A stretch of 64,000 nucleotides of DNA from Cellulomonas terrae (GTDB lineage Bacteria > Actinomycetota > Actinomycetes > Actinomycetales > Cellulomonadaceae): the NCBI RefSeq assembly GCF_007990265.1, contig NZ_BJWH01000002.1, positions 1 through 64,000 on the forward strand, read 5' to 3'. A program made the position numbers and the translations under genes. Numbering within the stretch: position 1 is the stretch's first letter; the number at the start of each line of letters is the position of its first letter. This document shows, one piece after another, positions 9,678 through 18,287 of the stretch. Below the pieces are notes generated by a model. The model worked only from the letters and a program-made list of their open reading frames with translations. It ran no database searches and was not told the DNA's origin.

Positions 9678-9689
9678 GAAACCGGTTTC
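9678..9689. promoter_or_regulatory. LacI-family-type operator GAAACCGGTTTC
   Basis: A perfect 12-bp palindrome 31 bases upstream of the pectate lyase ATG. Its central CG pair and AAAC/GTTT half-sites fit LacI/GalR-family operators. On the minus strand it sits just after a weak candidate promoter (TTACCG, 17 bases, TACGGA), where a repressor would block transcription. No regulator gene is in the window. Confidence 0.6.
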
Positions 9690-9751
9690 CGTACCGTGTC
9701 ACAGAATGTCCGGTAAGCGCAATCCCTGGGATCGTCTGGCAGGCTGCCGTC

Positions 9752-10294
9752 ATGACGCTCTGGCGCACGCGCAGCTCGACGACCGTGTACGAGAACCCGT
9801 GGATCAGGGTCCGGGAGGACGCGGTTGACCGCCCCGACGGCAGCGCCGGCATCTACGGCGTGGTGGAGGTCCGCAACCCGGCGGTCTTCGTCGTGCCCGT
9901 GACCGCCGACGACGAGGTGGTGCTCGTCGAGGTGGACCGCTACACCACCGGTGTGTCGCTCGAGGTCCCCGCAGGCGGGTCCGACGGTGAGGACCTGCTG
10001 CTCGCAGCGCAGCGCGAGCTGCGCGAGGAGACCGGTCTCGTCGCGGACGCCTGGGAGCACGTCGGGTCGATGTTCGCGCTCAACGGGATCAGCGACGCGC
10101 CGGAGCACGTGTACCTCGCGCGCGGCCTGCGTCCCTCGGACGAACCCGCCGAGCACGCCGTCGAAGGCATCACCGCGGTCCGGACCGTCTCGTGGAGCGA
10201 CGTCGTGGCGATGGTCGCGGACGGCACGATCACCGACGGCGAGACGGTCGCCGCGCTCATGTACGCGGCGATCGCCCTGCGCCGGATCGCCTGA
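9752..10294 (+). CDS. NUDIX hydrolase, ADP-ribose pyrophosphatase-like
   Basis: A 180-residue NUDIX enzyme of the ADP-sugar pyrophosphatase type, expected to hydrolyse nucleoside diphosphates linked to another moiety. The NUDIX box is near residues 75-95: EVPAGG, then E-x7-REL-x-EETGL, with all metal-binding glutamates present. The hallmark of the ADP-ribose group, a Glu-Val-Pro-Ala-Gly-Gly strand before the box, is also seen. ATG 9752 is preceded by CAGGCT and a 6-base gap, a weak leaderless-type box. Divergent from pectate lyase with 104 bases between starts; convergent with the next lipoprotein gene (7-base gap). Confidence 0.88.
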   Translation: MTLWRTRSSTTVYENPWIRVREDAVDRPDGSAGIYGVVEVRNPAVFVVPVTADDEVVLVEVDRYTTGVSLEVPAGGSDGEDLLLAAQRELREETGLVADAWEHVGSMFALNGISDAPEHVYLARGLRPSDEPAEHAVEGITAVRTVSWSDVVAMVADGTITDGETVAALMYAAIALRRIA

Positions 10295-10301
10295 CCCCGC
10301 G

Positions 10302-11069
10302 TCAGGGCTGCGGTGTCACGGTCCAGGCGCCGTCGGTGCGGATGGCGAAGATGCCCGGCATCGGCAGGTCCACCACCTCGGTGAACGCCTCGTCGTCGCC
10401 GAACAGCGACTGGTCGCCGACACCGAAGAAGCGGCCGGAGAAGTCGTCGTCCGGCCCCGCCGGTGCCCAGGTCACCTCGGCGTGGGCGCCCTCGTCCGCC
10501 AGGCGCAGCACGGTGGACCCGGTGCCGCTCTGCGGCCCGGTCGTGCTCGGGAGGTCGTTCCAGCTCTCGAACCGGAGCGACCAGGGACCGTCCGCCTGCA
10601 ACCACACCGACTGCTCGGGCGCGCTGCCCTCGAACACGTCCATGAGGTACGACCCGGCGAGCGGTCCGGCGCCCTCGTCGTACGGGGTCATCCGACCCGG
10701 TCCCGTCAGGACGGTGGGCACCGTGCCCGCGGTGCACGAGGCGCAGTCGAGGGCGATGACGACGGCGAACTCACCACCTCGGGTGTAGGTCACCGCCGCG
10801 CTGCCGACACCCGTGGCCTGTGCCGGCACCCCTTCCGCGACGACCCCAGCGGTGACGACCTGCCCAGGGGCAGCCGTCGGGCGCCCCGAGTCGACCGTGA
10901 CCGACGGGGTCGGCGTGGCGGCCTCCGGCGTCGGGGCCGGCGCTGCGCTCGTCGACGCGGTGGCCGTCTGGTCAGGGGCGTCGCCCGGCCCGCAGGCCGT
11001 GACGAGGAGCAGGACGGGGACGGACGCCGCGAGTGCCAGTGCCGGACGACGGGTGCGCGAAGAGGTCAT
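10302..11069 (-). CDS. Putative lipoprotein, unknown function
   Basis: A 255-residue predicted lipoprotein. A signal peptide ends in the lipobox LVTAC near residue 26, followed by a Thr/Ala/Pro/Ser-rich linker to about residue 60. The rest is a soluble domain with a Cys-Ala-Ser-Cys pair (CASC) and several Trp and Asp residues (SWNDLPSTTG, FFGVGDQSLFGDD). No family recognised. The in-frame upstream GTG at 11129 would put 20 residues before the signal peptide, so ATG 11069 is chosen. Confidence 0.75.
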   Translation of the reverse strand: MTSSRTRRPALALAASVPVLLLVTACGPGDAPDQTATASTSAAPAPTPEAATPTPSVTVDSGRPTAAPGQVVTAGVVAEGVPAQATGVGSAAVTYTRGGEFAVVIALDCASCTAGTVPTVLTGPGRMTPYDEGAGPLAGSYLMDVFEGSAPEQSVWLQADGPWSLRFESWNDLPSTTGPQSGTGSTVLRLADEGAHAEVTWAPAGPDDDFSGRFFGVGDQSLFGDDEAFTEVVDLPMPGIFAIRTDGAWTVTPQP

Positions 11070-11134
11070 GCCGTCACCCTGCCGGTCGGTCGAGACGCGT
11101 GTGCCGCATGTCGCTGTGACGTGCGGCACCCCGG

Positions 11135-11344
11135 TCAGACGACGAGGCTGAGCACCGACCCGATCAGCGCGGCCATCACCAGCCCGGCCACGGCCCAGGC
11201 GAGCATGCTCCCCGCGAGGTACACCGAGAAGCGCGTGTGCTCACCGCTCGACTCGCCCCAGACGGGTGCGGGCGCCCACCGCACCGTCTCGACGAGACGA
11301 CGGACACGGTCGCGCGAGGTGGTGGACGGGTGGACGGTGGACAT
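11135..11344 (-). CDS. Small membrane protein, unknown function
   Basis: A 69-residue protein: a basic N-terminal 35 residues, then one or two hydrophobic segments (VYLAGSMLAWAVAGLVMAAL) to the C-terminus. ATG 11344 has a clear AGGAG five bases upstream, which decides the start over the ATG at 11404. It is flanked by a terminator-like hairpin at 11441-11475 and so is probably its own unit or continues into the lipoprotein gene 65 bases downstream. No function can be assigned. Confidence 0.6.
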   Translation of the reverse strand: MSTVHPSTTSRDRVRRLVETVRWAPAPVWGESSGEHTRFSVYLAGSMLAWAVAGLVMAALIGSVLSLVV

Positions 11345-11440
11345 GATCGCTCCTGGTGGGTGCGGACGGGCAGAGCCGGGGGTTGCCGGTACCACCATCG
11401 TCACACCGCCGGGGCCGCGCGCGGACGGGCCTTTGGTCCT

Positions 11441-11475
11441 GCTCGGGGCGCCCGGTGCACCCGGACGCCCCGAGC
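11441..11475 (-). terminator. Terminator hairpin of the 618-residue protein gene
   Basis: GCTCGGGGCG (11441-11450) pairs with CGCCCCGAGC (11466-11475), with further pairing inside the 15-base loop. It begins 5 bases after the stop codon at 11480 in the direction of transcription. Confidence 0.65.
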
Positions 11476-11479
11476 GGTG

Positions 11480-13336
11480 TCAGTGGCAGTACAGCCGCTG
11501 CAGTGTCTGCCCCGTGTCGAGGTACCGACGCGTCACCCAGCCCAGGTTGACGGCATAGGCGCACGCCGGGTCCATGGACACGTCGATCGGGACGCCGCCC
11601 GTGCTCGTGCCGTTGTGCGGGCCCGAGGCGCCGCCCCGGAACGTGTAGTCCCCCGGCGTGAACGCTGCCGACGGCGTCTCCGGTGGCAGGTGGCCCGCCG
11701 TACCGTTGCTGGTGATCGACACCGAGAAGTTCCTCAGGTGCGGGTGGTCCACCGTGTAGAGCAGGTGGACCGTGGTCGCGCTGGACAGCGGGTTGCACTC
11801 GTTCAGCCGCAGCTCCTCGAGGTCCAGCGTGGCGATGACCGCCGAGTTGTCGAAGATGATCGCGTCGAGCTGGTCGGTGTGGGTCGTGGCGTTGGTGACC
11901 GCGTCCCGCACCTCGAAGCCCATCCGGTAGCGGCGGACGGGTTCCTGCTCGGCCGTCGGGAGGGTCTCTCCCGCCTGCTGGATCGGCAGACCACCAGGCT
12001 TCTTCGGTGGGTGCAGCGCCGTGAACGCTGCCGTGTTGAGCTCCAGCAGGTCGAACGTGCGCAGGAAGTTCGACCCGCTCACGTTGACCACCGCGGTCGA
12101 GCCCGGCGGGTTGAACATCGGCACGGTGACCGGCAGGCCGGCGACCTGCACGAAGCCGTCGGCGTCGAGGTCCGCTGCGGACACGACGACCGCCGACGAC
12201 TGCGCCTGGCCGTTTCCGTCGGTGTAGAACACGTACCCGACGTGCGTGCCGACGACCTGCGTCGTCACCGGTGCCAGGCTCGCCGGGGCGACCGTCGGCG
12301 GGTTCGCGGGATCCTCCGTGCCGCCGGTCCAGGTGTACTCGCCCACCAGGAACCGGTACTTCAGCGGGTTCCCGGTGACGACGTCGGTGAGCGGGCAGTT
12401 GCCCTGCAGCGTCACGGTGCCCCCGAACACGTAGGCGCCGCCCGCCGGGTCGGCGTAGCCGAGCGCGTCGAACGTCGAGCCCGGCAGGCCGTTGCCGGGA
12501 TGGATGTCGAACGCCTCGACCTGCTGCCAGTGCGGCACCGTCTCGGGACCGCCCACCACCTTGTCCGTGCACAGGTCCAGGCAGAAGCAGTGCCCCACGT
12601 TCTGCCGGCCCGGCTTGCGACCGTCCGCCTGCGTCTCGGTGATGATCGGCTGCCCGGCGAGCTCCACCGTCGCGTAGACGTCCGGACCCTCGGTGAGCTC
12701 GACGTTCACGTACGGCGAGAACGGCGTGCGTCGGAAGTCCGACGCGAGGTACGTGAGGACGTAGTGACCCGTCCCGTCCGTCGTCGCGGTGCCGAGCGGG
12801 TCGTCCTGCAACCAGTCGGCGTCGAACGCCGTGACGACCGCCCCCGGGATCGGGGTCTTGGTGTCGCACGTGGTGATGCGGCCGCTGATCGTCCAGATGC
12901 CGAACAGCGCCAGGATGTGGCACCAGAACCGGTTCGGGATCGCGTACTCCCAGACCGCGACGACGTTCTTCCTGGTCTGCCGCCAGCGCGGCTGGAGCGT
13001 GGTCACGGCGAACTGGCGTGGCTTCGCGGCCGGGTCCTGCCGTGGCCGTGGCGCCTTCTCGACGTACAGGTCGAGGTCCAGCGGACCGCCGTCGTACTCC
13101 TTGTCGTCGATCGTCAGGACGTACGCCCCCGAGTCGTCGACGCGGGTCACCGCGACAGGGGCTCCCGTGCGCTCGCCCTCGGCGACCTCGTGGAACGTCT
13201 CCTTGTCGGCCGCGACCGCCTGCTCGGTGGCACGGTCGCCGGTCGAGCGGTAGGCGCGCAGCTCCAGCCCGGCCAGCGGCTCCCGCACGTCGTGACACAG
13301 CGTTCCCCACAGGGATCCGCGGATCTCGTATGCCAT
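11480..13336 (-). CDS. Cys-containing multidomain protein of unknown function, carboxypeptidase-regulatory-like folds
   Basis: A 618-residue protein with no signal peptide and no long hydrophobic helix except a weak one near 137-150. Residues 1-95 and 148-230 read like transthyretin or carboxypeptidase regulatory-type beta sandwiches: ISGRITTCDTKTPIPGAVVTA followed by a GTATTDGTGHYVL turn. A Cys cluster (GHCFCLDLC, 248-256) follows, and further Cys residues lie at 314, 514, 592 and the penultimate position (LYCH end). ATG 13336 is preceded by AGGGGG about 9 bases upstream; the upstream GTG 13366 lacks such a site. It is bounded by terminators on both sides and so stands alone. I do not recognise a named family. 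Disulfide-like Cys spacing in a leaderless protein hints at non-Sec export, but that is speculation. Confidence 0.75.
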   Translation of the reverse strand: MAYEIRGSLWGTLCHDVREPLAGLELRAYRSTGDRATEQAVAADKETFHEVAEGERTGAPVAVTRVDDSGAYVLTIDDKEYDGGPLDLDLYVEKAPRPRQDPAAKPRQFAVTTLQPRWRQTRKNVVAVWEYAIPNRFWCHILALFGIWTISGRITTCDTKTPIPGAVVTAFDADWLQDDPLGTATTDGTGHYVLTYLASDFRRTPFSPYVNVELTEGPDVYATVELAGQPIITETQADGRKPGRQNVGHCFCLDLCTDKVVGGPETVPHWQQVEAFDIHPGNGLPGSTFDALGYADPAGGAYVFGGTVTLQGNCPLTDVVTGNPLKYRFLVGEYTWTGGTEDPANPPTVAPASLAPVTTQVVGTHVGYVFYTDGNGQAQSSAVVVSAADLDADGFVQVAGLPVTVPMFNPPGSTAVVNVSGSNFLRTFDLLELNTAAFTALHPPKKPGGLPIQQAGETLPTAEQEPVRRYRMGFEVRDAVTNATTHTDQLDAIIFDNSAVIATLDLEELRLNECNPLSSATTVHLLYTVDHPHLRNFSVSITSNGTAGHLPPETPSAAFTPGDYTFRGGASGPHNGTSTGGVPIDVSMDPACAYAVNLGWVTRRYLDTGQTLQRLYCH

Positions 13337-13520
13337 GGTCTTCTGCCCCCTGATGAGTGCAGGCACCTCGGTGTGCCCGCGTGCTGAGAGGAGCAGGGGC
13401 GGTCGGGGGGAGATACGTCCCGCACCGATCGCGGACAGCTCCGCGAGGGCGGCGCGAGCCGGTCAGCCAGGCGATCGCGCTCGAACCCTCGCCGTCGCCA
13501 CGTTCCTCGGCCGAACGTGC

Positions 13521-13555
13521 GGCACCCCCGCCGCCACGAGGGCGACGGGGGTGCC
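13521..13555 (-). terminator. Distal terminator of glnA
   Basis: GGCACCCCCG (13521-13530) and CGGGGGTGCC (13546-13555) form a 10-bp GC-rich stem downstream of glnA, behind a nearer hairpin at 13570-13597. Confidence 0.6.
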
Positions 13556-13569
13556 GTCACTGCAGGTCA

Positions 13570-13597
13570 CCGCCTCACGGGAGCAGCCGCGAGGCGG
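13570..13597 (-). terminator. Hairpin directly after glnA
   Basis: CCGCCTC (13570-13576) pairs with GAGGCGG (13591-13597) across a 14-base loop, starting 6 bases after the glnA stop codon. Confidence 0.45.
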
Positions 13598-13602
13598 GAC
13601 GA

Positions 13603-15027
13603 TCACACGTCGTAGTACAGCTCGAACTCGTGCGGGTGCGGGCGCAGACGGATCGGGTCGACCTCGGCGTTGCGCTTGTAGTCGATCCACGTCGCGATCA
13701 GGTCGGGCGTGAAGACGTTGCCCGCCGTGAGGAAGTCGTGGTCGGCCTCGAGGTGGTCGAGCACCTCGCCGAGCGAGCCGGGCACCTGCTGGATCTGGGC
13801 GTGCTCCTCGGGGGGCAGCTCGTACAGGTCCTTGTCCACCGGGTCCGGCGGCTCGATCCGGTTCTGGATGCCGTCGATGCCGGCCATGAGCATGGCCGCG
13901 AACGCCAGGTACGGGTTCGACGACGGGTCCGGCACGCGGAACTCGATGCGCTTGGCCTTCGGGTTCGAACCGGTGACCGGGATGCGGATGCACGCGGAGC
14001 GGTTGCGGGCCGAGTAGACCAGGTTGACGGGCGCCTCGAAGCCGGGGACCAGGCGGTGGTAGGAGTTCACCGTCGGGTTGGTGAAGGCCAGCAGCGACGG
14101 GGCGTGCTTGAGCAGACCGCCGATGTACCAGCGCGCGACGTCGGACAGGCCGCCGTAGCCCTTCTCGTCGAAGAACAGCGGCTCGCCGTCCTTCCAGAGG
14201 GACTGGTGGACGTGCATGCCGGAGCCGTTGTCACCGAAGAGCGGCTTCGGCATGAAGGTCGCCGTCTTGCCGTTCTCGTGCGCCACGTTCTTCACGACGT
14301 ACTTGAAGAGCATGACCTTGTCGCCGGAGATGGCGAGCTTGTCGAAGCGGTAGTTGATCTCCTGCTGGCCGGCGGTGCCGACCTCGTGGTGGGCGCGCTC
14401 GACACCGAGGCCGAGGGCGTCCAGCTGCAGGCTGATCTGGTCACGGATGTCGGAGAACCCGTCGACCGGGGGCACGGGGAAGTAGCCGCCCTTGTAGGGG
14501 ATCTTGTGGCCGAGGTTGCCGCCCTCCTCCTCGCGGCCGGTGTTCCAGGCCGCCTCGAAGGAGTCGATGGAGTAGAACGACTCGTTCTGCTTCGTGTGGA
14601 AGCGGACGTCGTCGAAGATGTAGAACTCGGCCTCGGGGGCGAAGAAGGCCGTGTCCGCGATGCCCGTCGACTTCAGGTACGCCTCGGCCTTCGCGGCGAC
14701 CTGACGCGGGTCGCGGCTGTAGGGCTCGTCGGTGTACGGGTCCACGATGTGGAAGTTGATGTTCAGCGTCTTCTCGACCCGGAACGGGTCCAGGTACGCG
14801 GTGCTGATGTCGGGGATGAGCTTCATGTCCGACTCGTGGATCGCCTGGAAGCCGCGGATCGAGGACCCGTCGAACATCTGGCCGTCGGTGAAGAAGTCCA
14901 GCTCCAGCGAGTAGGCCGGGACGTTGAAGTGCTGCATCGTGCCGGGCAGGTCACAGAACCGGACGTCGACGAACTTCACGTCCTCGCTCTTGATGAACGC
15001 CAGGACTTCCTCTGGCTTGCTGAACAT
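13603..15027 (-). CDS. glnA: Glutamine synthetase type I
   Basis: Makes glutamine from glutamate, ammonia and ATP; the main ammonia-assimilating enzyme, a cytoplasmic dodecamer. At 474 residues it has the GSI length. Seen motifs include DGSSIRGF (residues 74-81), the ATP-site region [12 protein letters not shown], and the adenylylation loop [11 protein letters not shown] with the modifiable Tyr at about 402, matching the presence of glnE nearby. ATG 15027 has GAGGAG six bases upstream. The promoter region holds a GlnR-like box overlapping a plausible -35, so nitrogen control is expected at transcription as well as by GlnE. It is divergent from the RDD gene, the arrangement also known around mycobacterial glnA1. 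Confidence 0.97.
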   Translation of the reverse strand: MFSKPEEVLAFIKSEDVKFVDVRFCDLPGTMQHFNVPAYSLELDFFTDGQMFDGSSIRGFQAIHESDMKLIPDISTAYLDPFRVEKTLNINFHIVDPYTDEPYSRDPRQVAAKAEAYLKSTGIADTAFFAPEAEFYIFDDVRFHTKQNESFYSIDSFEAAWNTGREEEGGNLGHKIPYKGGYFPVPPVDGFSDIRDQISLQLDALGLGVERAHHEVGTAGQQEINYRFDKLAISGDKVMLFKYVVKNVAHENGKTATFMPKPLFGDNGSGMHVHQSLWKDGEPLFFDEKGYGGLSDVARWYIGGLLKHAPSLLAFTNPTVNSYHRLVPGFEAPVNLVYSARNRSACIRIPVTGSNPKAKRIEFRVPDPSSNPYLAFAAMLMAGIDGIQNRIEPPDPVDKDLYELPPEEHAQIQQVPGSLGEVLDHLEADHDFLTAGNVFTPDLIATWIDYKRNAEVDPIRLRPHPHEFELYYDV

Positions 15028-15071
15028 CCGCTGCTCCTCGGTCGGTGGTACCCGTGGGGTCGGGCAAGGCG

Positions 15072-15077
15072 AGGCTA
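15072..15077 (-). promoter_or_regulatory. Candidate -10 of glnA (TAGCCT)
   Basis: On the minus strand TAGCCT lies 17 bases after ACGACA, a usable -35, giving a leader of roughly 40 bases with the GAGGAG ribosome site. The -35 falls inside the GlnR-like box. Confidence 0.45.
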
Positions 15078-15087
15078 CGAGCGCCTG

Positions 15088-15125
15088 GTTTCTCTGTCGT
15101 GTACCAAGTGTTTCGACAGCGTTAC
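15088..15125 (-). promoter_or_regulatory. GlnR-like binding box upstream of glnA
   Basis: The minus strand reads GTAAC-N6-GAAAC-N6-TACAC-N6-GAAAC at exact 11-base periodicity. The actinobacterial GlnR consensus is gTnAC-N6-GaAAC repeated, so three of four elements match fully and the third keeps AC. It lies 61 bases upstream of the glnA ATG. Confidence 0.7.
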
Positions 15126-15279
15126 GGGGCCGTCCCTCGTGTAACGAATGATGACCCTATGCCCCTGGGGGAGGGCGCGGGCGGGGGTCTCACGAGCGGA
15201 CGGCGAGAGGCCTCGTCGCGGTCTCACCGTACGGAGGGCTCGTGGCGGGGACGTTTCCGAGGCGTTGCCGTCCGTCGCC

Positions 15280-15285
15280 TACCCT
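15280..15285 (+). promoter_or_regulatory. -10-like box TACCCT, RDD gene
   Basis: TACCCT with a 6-base gap to GTG 15292; supports that start over the ATG at 15148. Confidence 0.5.
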
Positions 15286-15291
15286 TGCCGG

Positions 15292-15792
15292 GTGGCAGAT
15301 CGTGGAGACCTCAGCTCGTGGCTCGGCGGCGGACCCGCACCGGATCCCGGCAGCAGCCGCGGTCGACGGCTCGGGCTCCCCGACGAGGGCCCCGGATCGC
15401 TGGCGCCGCTGGGGCGACGGGTCGTGGCGCTGGCCATCGACTGGATCGCGTGCCTGGCCATCTCCGGAGCGTTCTTCGCGAGCGTGCCGGACGCGTTCCT
15501 GCTGGGCCGGGGCAACCCGCTGGCGACCCTGGGGATCTTCGCCCTGGAGAACGTGCTCCTGGTGGGCTCGCTCGGTCACACCCTCGGGCATCGGCTGCTC
15601 GGCCTGCGGGTCCGCCGCGTGTTCCCCGGTCAGGCGCGGGCGGAGGCCGGCTGGGCGACGATGGCGCCGGGGTTCCTCAGCGCCCTGGCCCGCACGGTGC
15701 TCCTGTGCCTCGTGATCCCGGCGGTCGTGTGGGACTCGGACGGGCGGGGGCTGCACGACCGCGTGGCCGGGACGGCGATCGTCCGGCGGTGA
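15292..15792 (+). CDS. RDD family membrane protein
   Basis: A 166-residue membrane protein of the RDD family. The name-giving R-D-D pattern is visible as LGRRVVALAIDWIACLAI (Arg and first Asp) and GRGLHDRVAGTAIV at the C-terminus. Three hydrophobic segments are present. The role of RDD proteins is mostly unknown; some affect ion or solute transport. Start GTG 15292 gives an N-terminus (MADRGDLSSWL) typical of actinobacterial homologues next to glnA. It is convergent with the DUF4191 gene (15-base gap). Confidence 0.88.
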   Translation: MADRGDLSSWLGGGPAPDPGSSRGRRLGLPDEGPGSLAPLGRRVVALAIDWIACLAISGAFFASVPDAFLLGRGNPLATLGIFALENVLLVGSLGHTLGHRLLGLRVRRVFPGQARAEAGWATMAPGFLSALARTVLLCLVIPAVVWDSDGRGLHDRVAGTAIVRR

Positions 15793-15807
15793 CGGCCCGT
15801 ACGTCGG

Positions 15808-16524
15808 TCAGCGGCCGCGCATGCCCTTGCGGTCGGGGCGTGCACGCATGGGGTCGACGCCCTTCGGCACCGGCAGCCTGACGCCACCGAGCGCCGTCAG
15901 GCGCTTGTTGACCTCGGCGACCTCCTGCTTGGTCAGCTTCGGGCGCAGCTTCTGCACGGCACGCGGCAGCTTGCGCAGCGGCACCTGGCCGTCGCCGTCG
16001 CCGACCTGGATGAGCGTGATCGGCGCCCCGGAGATGACGCGGGCGGTGCGCTTGCGCTCCGACTCGAGGAGCTTCGCGATGCGGGGCGCCGGACCCTCGC
16101 CGACGAGGACGACGCCCGGACGACCGACACCCCGGAAGACGAGGTCCTGCGAGCGGGGGTCGATGGCGACCGGCTCCTGGGTGAACGTCCAGCCGCGCCG
16201 GATGGTCCCCAGGGCGGCGTACGCGGCACCGGGCTGGCCCTCGATCTGCGTGTACGCGGCCGTCTCGGCGCGACGGGCGAGGACGAACATCGCGGCGAGC
16301 AGCGCGAACGGGATGCTGAGCAGCAGGACGTAGACCAGCGTGTTGACCAGGAACCCGATGACGACGCCCAGCGCGATGATGCCGAAGAACACCGCCAGGA
16401 TGATCCAGGTGACCGCCGGATCGTTCTTCCGGGTCATCTGGTACGCCTGCCACACCTGGTGGTACCAGCGGGTCTTCTTCACCTTGGGCGTCGGTGCAGC
16501 GTCGGAGGTCTTGTCGCGGGCCAT
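15808..16524 (-). CDS. DUF4191 membrane protein
   Basis: A 238-residue protein with two adjacent hydrophobic helices near residues 38-85 and a basic soluble C-terminal domain, matching DUF4191. The family is conserved beside lipA in actinobacteria and has no established function; genomic linkage to lipoate synthesis is the only hint. ATG 16524 is set by TAGACT 8 bases upstream and the lack of a Shine-Dalgarno sequence. It lies 40 bases downstream of lipA in the same direction, but its own -10 box suggests separate transcription. Confidence 0.88.
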   Translation of the reverse strand: MARDKTSDAAPTPKVKKTRWYHQVWQAYQMTRKNDPAVTWIILAVFFGIIALGVVIGFLVNTLVYVLLLSIPFALLAAMFVLARRAETAAYTQIEGQPGAAYAALGTIRRGWTFTQEPVAIDPRSQDLVFRGVGRPGVVLVGEGPAPRIAKLLESERKRTARVISGAPITLIQVGDGDGQVPLRKLPRAVQKLRPKLTKQEVAEVNKRLTALGGVRLPVPKGVDPMRARPDRKGMRGR

Positions 16525-16532
16525 GGGCCCGA

Positions 16533-16538
16533 AGTCTA
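16533..16538 (-). promoter_or_regulatory. -10-like box TAGACT, DUF4191 gene
   Basis: TAGACT, 8-base gap to ATG 16524, located in the short lipA-DUF4191 spacer. Confidence 0.45.
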
Positions 16539-16564
16539 CCGACGGATCGGCGCGGTCCTGACCC

Positions 16565-17566
16565 TCAGCGGGCGAGCAGGCTCGCGGCTTCCTGGCGCGA
16601 CGTCGTCGGCTCCGCGAGGTGCGCGAGCGCCTCGGGGATCGGCCGGCCGTAGCGGCGCATGGCCTGGCCCCAGAGCCGCCCGGCGCGGTACGACGACCGG
16701 ACCAGAGGACCGCTCATGACGCCCAGGAACCCGAGACGCTCGGCCTCGGCCGACAGCTCGACGAACTCCTCCGGACGCACCCAGCGGGACACGGGGTGGT
16801 GGCGCACGGACGGGCGCAGGTACTGCGTGATCGTGATGAGGTCGCAGCCGGCCTCGTGCAGCTCGGCGAGCGCCTCGACGACCTCCCCGGTGGTCTCGCC
16901 CATGCCGAGGATGAGGTTCGACTTGGTGACGAGCCCCTGCTCGTGCGCCCGGGTGATCACCGACAGCGACCGGTCGTACCGGAATCCGGGGCGGATCGTC
17001 TTGAAGATGCGCGGGACGGTCTCCAGGTTGTGGGCGAGCACCTCGGGCTGCGACGAGAAGACCTCGTCCAGCAGCTCGGGCGTCGCGTTGAAGTCGGGGA
17101 TCAGCAGCTCGACGCCGGTCCCGGGGTTGACCGCGTGGATCTGGCGGACGGTCTCGGCGTAGAGCCACGCACCGCCGTCGGGCAGGTCGTCGCGGGCCAC
17201 GCCGGTCACGGTGGAGTACTTCAGGCCCATCGCCTGCACGGACGCGGCGACGCGGCGGGGCTCGTCGGCGTCGAAGGCCGCGGGCTTGCCCGTGTCGATC
17301 TGGCAGAAGTCGCACCGCCGCGTGCACTGGTCGCCGCCGATGAGGAACGTCGCCTCGCGGTCTTCCCAGCACTCGAAGATGTTGGGGCAGCCCGCTTCCT
17401 CGCACACCGTGTTCAGGCCCTCGCGCTTCACCAGGCCCTTGAGCTCGGTGTACTCGGGGCCCATCGTCGCGCGCGTGCGGATCCACTCCGGCTTGCGCTC
17501 GATGGGGGTCTCGGCGTTGCGCGCCTCGATGCGGAGCATGCGTCGGCCATCGGCTGCGATCGTCAC
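16565..17566 (-). CDS. lipA: Lipoyl synthase (radical SAM)
   Basis: Inserts two sulfur atoms into the octanoyl chain on lipoyl domains, finishing the lipoyl cofactor. The 333-residue protein has the two cluster motifs of LipA: the auxiliary cluster CEEAGC-x5-C (Cys 55, 60, 66) and the radical [11 protein letters not shown] (Cys 81, 85, 88). The C-terminal RSSY serine that ligates the auxiliary cluster is present. Start GTG 17566 lies 7 bases from TAGTCT. It follows lipB in the same direction with a 51-base gap. Its substrates in this window are the lipoyl domains of the E2 protein at 24454-26310. Confidence 0.97.
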   Translation of the reverse strand: MTIAADGRRMLRIEARNAETPIERKPEWIRTRATMGPEYTELKGLVKREGLNTVCEEAGCPNIFECWEDREATFLIGGDQCTRRCDFCQIDTGKPAAFDADEPRRVAASVQAMGLKYSTVTGVARDDLPDGGAWLYAETVRQIHAVNPGTGVELLIPDFNATPELLDEVFSSQPEVLAHNLETVPRIFKTIRPGFRYDRSLSVITRAHEQGLVTKSNLILGMGETTGEVVEALAELHEAGCDLITITQYLRPSVRHHPVSRWVRPEEFVELSAEAERLGFLGVMSGPLVRSSYRAGRLWGQAMRRYGRPIPEALAHLAEPTTSRQEAASLLAR

Positions 17567-17573
17567 GTCGGTC

Positions 17574-17579
17574 AGACTA
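17574..17579 (-). promoter_or_regulatory. -10-like box TAGTCT, lipA
   Basis: TAGTCT, 7-base gap to GTG 17566. Confidence 0.5.
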
Positions 17580-17617
17580 ACCCGCCGTCACGGTCTGGGC
17601 TGCGGGGGAGTCGCGCG

Positions 17618-18280
17618 TCACACCGCGACGACGGGACGCGCGTCGAGGATCGGTACCAGCGTCTCGACCAGGTGGCCGCGGATCAGGGGGAGCACCTCGG
17701 CGATCGTCACGCGCCGACCGGTCTCCACCGAGAGCGAGGTGACGTCGGCGTCGTCGATCCCGCACGGGACGATGCGGTCGAACGCCGTCAGGTCGGGCTC
17801 GCAGTTCAGCGCGAACCCGTGCATGGTGACGCCGCGCGAGACGCGGACGCCGATGGCGGCGACCTTGCGCTCGCGCCGGTCGTCGTCGGCGGCGAACCAC
17901 ACGCCGCTGCGCCCGTCCACGCGGATCGCGGTCAGGCCCAGGTCGGCGCAGGTCCGGATGAGGGCTTCCTCCAGGACGCGCACGTAGCGGACGACGTCGA
18001 CGGGCGTGCCCAGCTTGACGATGGGGTAGCCGACGAGCTGACCGGGGCCGTGCCACGTGATGCGGCCGCCGCGGTCCACGTCGACGACGGGGGTACCGTC
18101 GACGGGGCGGTCCCACGTCGCCGTGCGCTTGCCGGCCGTGTACACGTCCTCGTGCTCGCACAGCAGGACGGTGTCCTCGCGCGTGCCGTCGACGACCGTG
18201 GCGTGCACCTCGCGCTGGAGCTGCCAGGTGGGCTCGTAGGGGAGCAGGCGTGCACCGAGGTCGAGCTCGTCGAACCGCAT
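17618..18280 (-). CDS. lipB: Octanoyl-[ACP]:protein N-octanoyltransferase
   Basis: Transfers octanoate from acyl carrier protein to lipoyl domains, the first step of lipoyl assembly. The 220-residue protein shows the LipB hallmarks: RGGRITWHGPGQLVGYPI in the substrate site, ERKVAAIGVRVSRGVTMHGFA with the catalytic Lys, and IVPCGI with the catalytic Cys. ATG 18280 is 7 bases from TAGCCT. It is upstream of lipA and 11 bases from the end of the marR-type gene, which runs in the same direction. Confidence 0.96.
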   Translation of the reverse strand: MRFDELDLGARLLPYEPTWQLQREVHATVVDGTREDTVLLCEHEDVYTAGKRTATWDRPVDGTPVVDVDRGGRITWHGPGQLVGYPIVKLGTPVDVVRYVRVLEEALIRTCADLGLTAIRVDGRSGVWFAADDDRRERKVAAIGVRVSRGVTMHGFALNCEPDLTAFDRIVPCGIDDADVTSLSVETGRRVTIAEVLPLIRGHLVETLVPILDARPVVAV

Positions 18281-18287
18281 GCCCGTC

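Noticed and set aside
11237..13387. Two long frames overlapping the 618-residue gene on either strand
   Set aside because: The 11480-13336 frame alone has protein-like composition, Cys clusters and a ribosome site; the others are low-complexity shadows.
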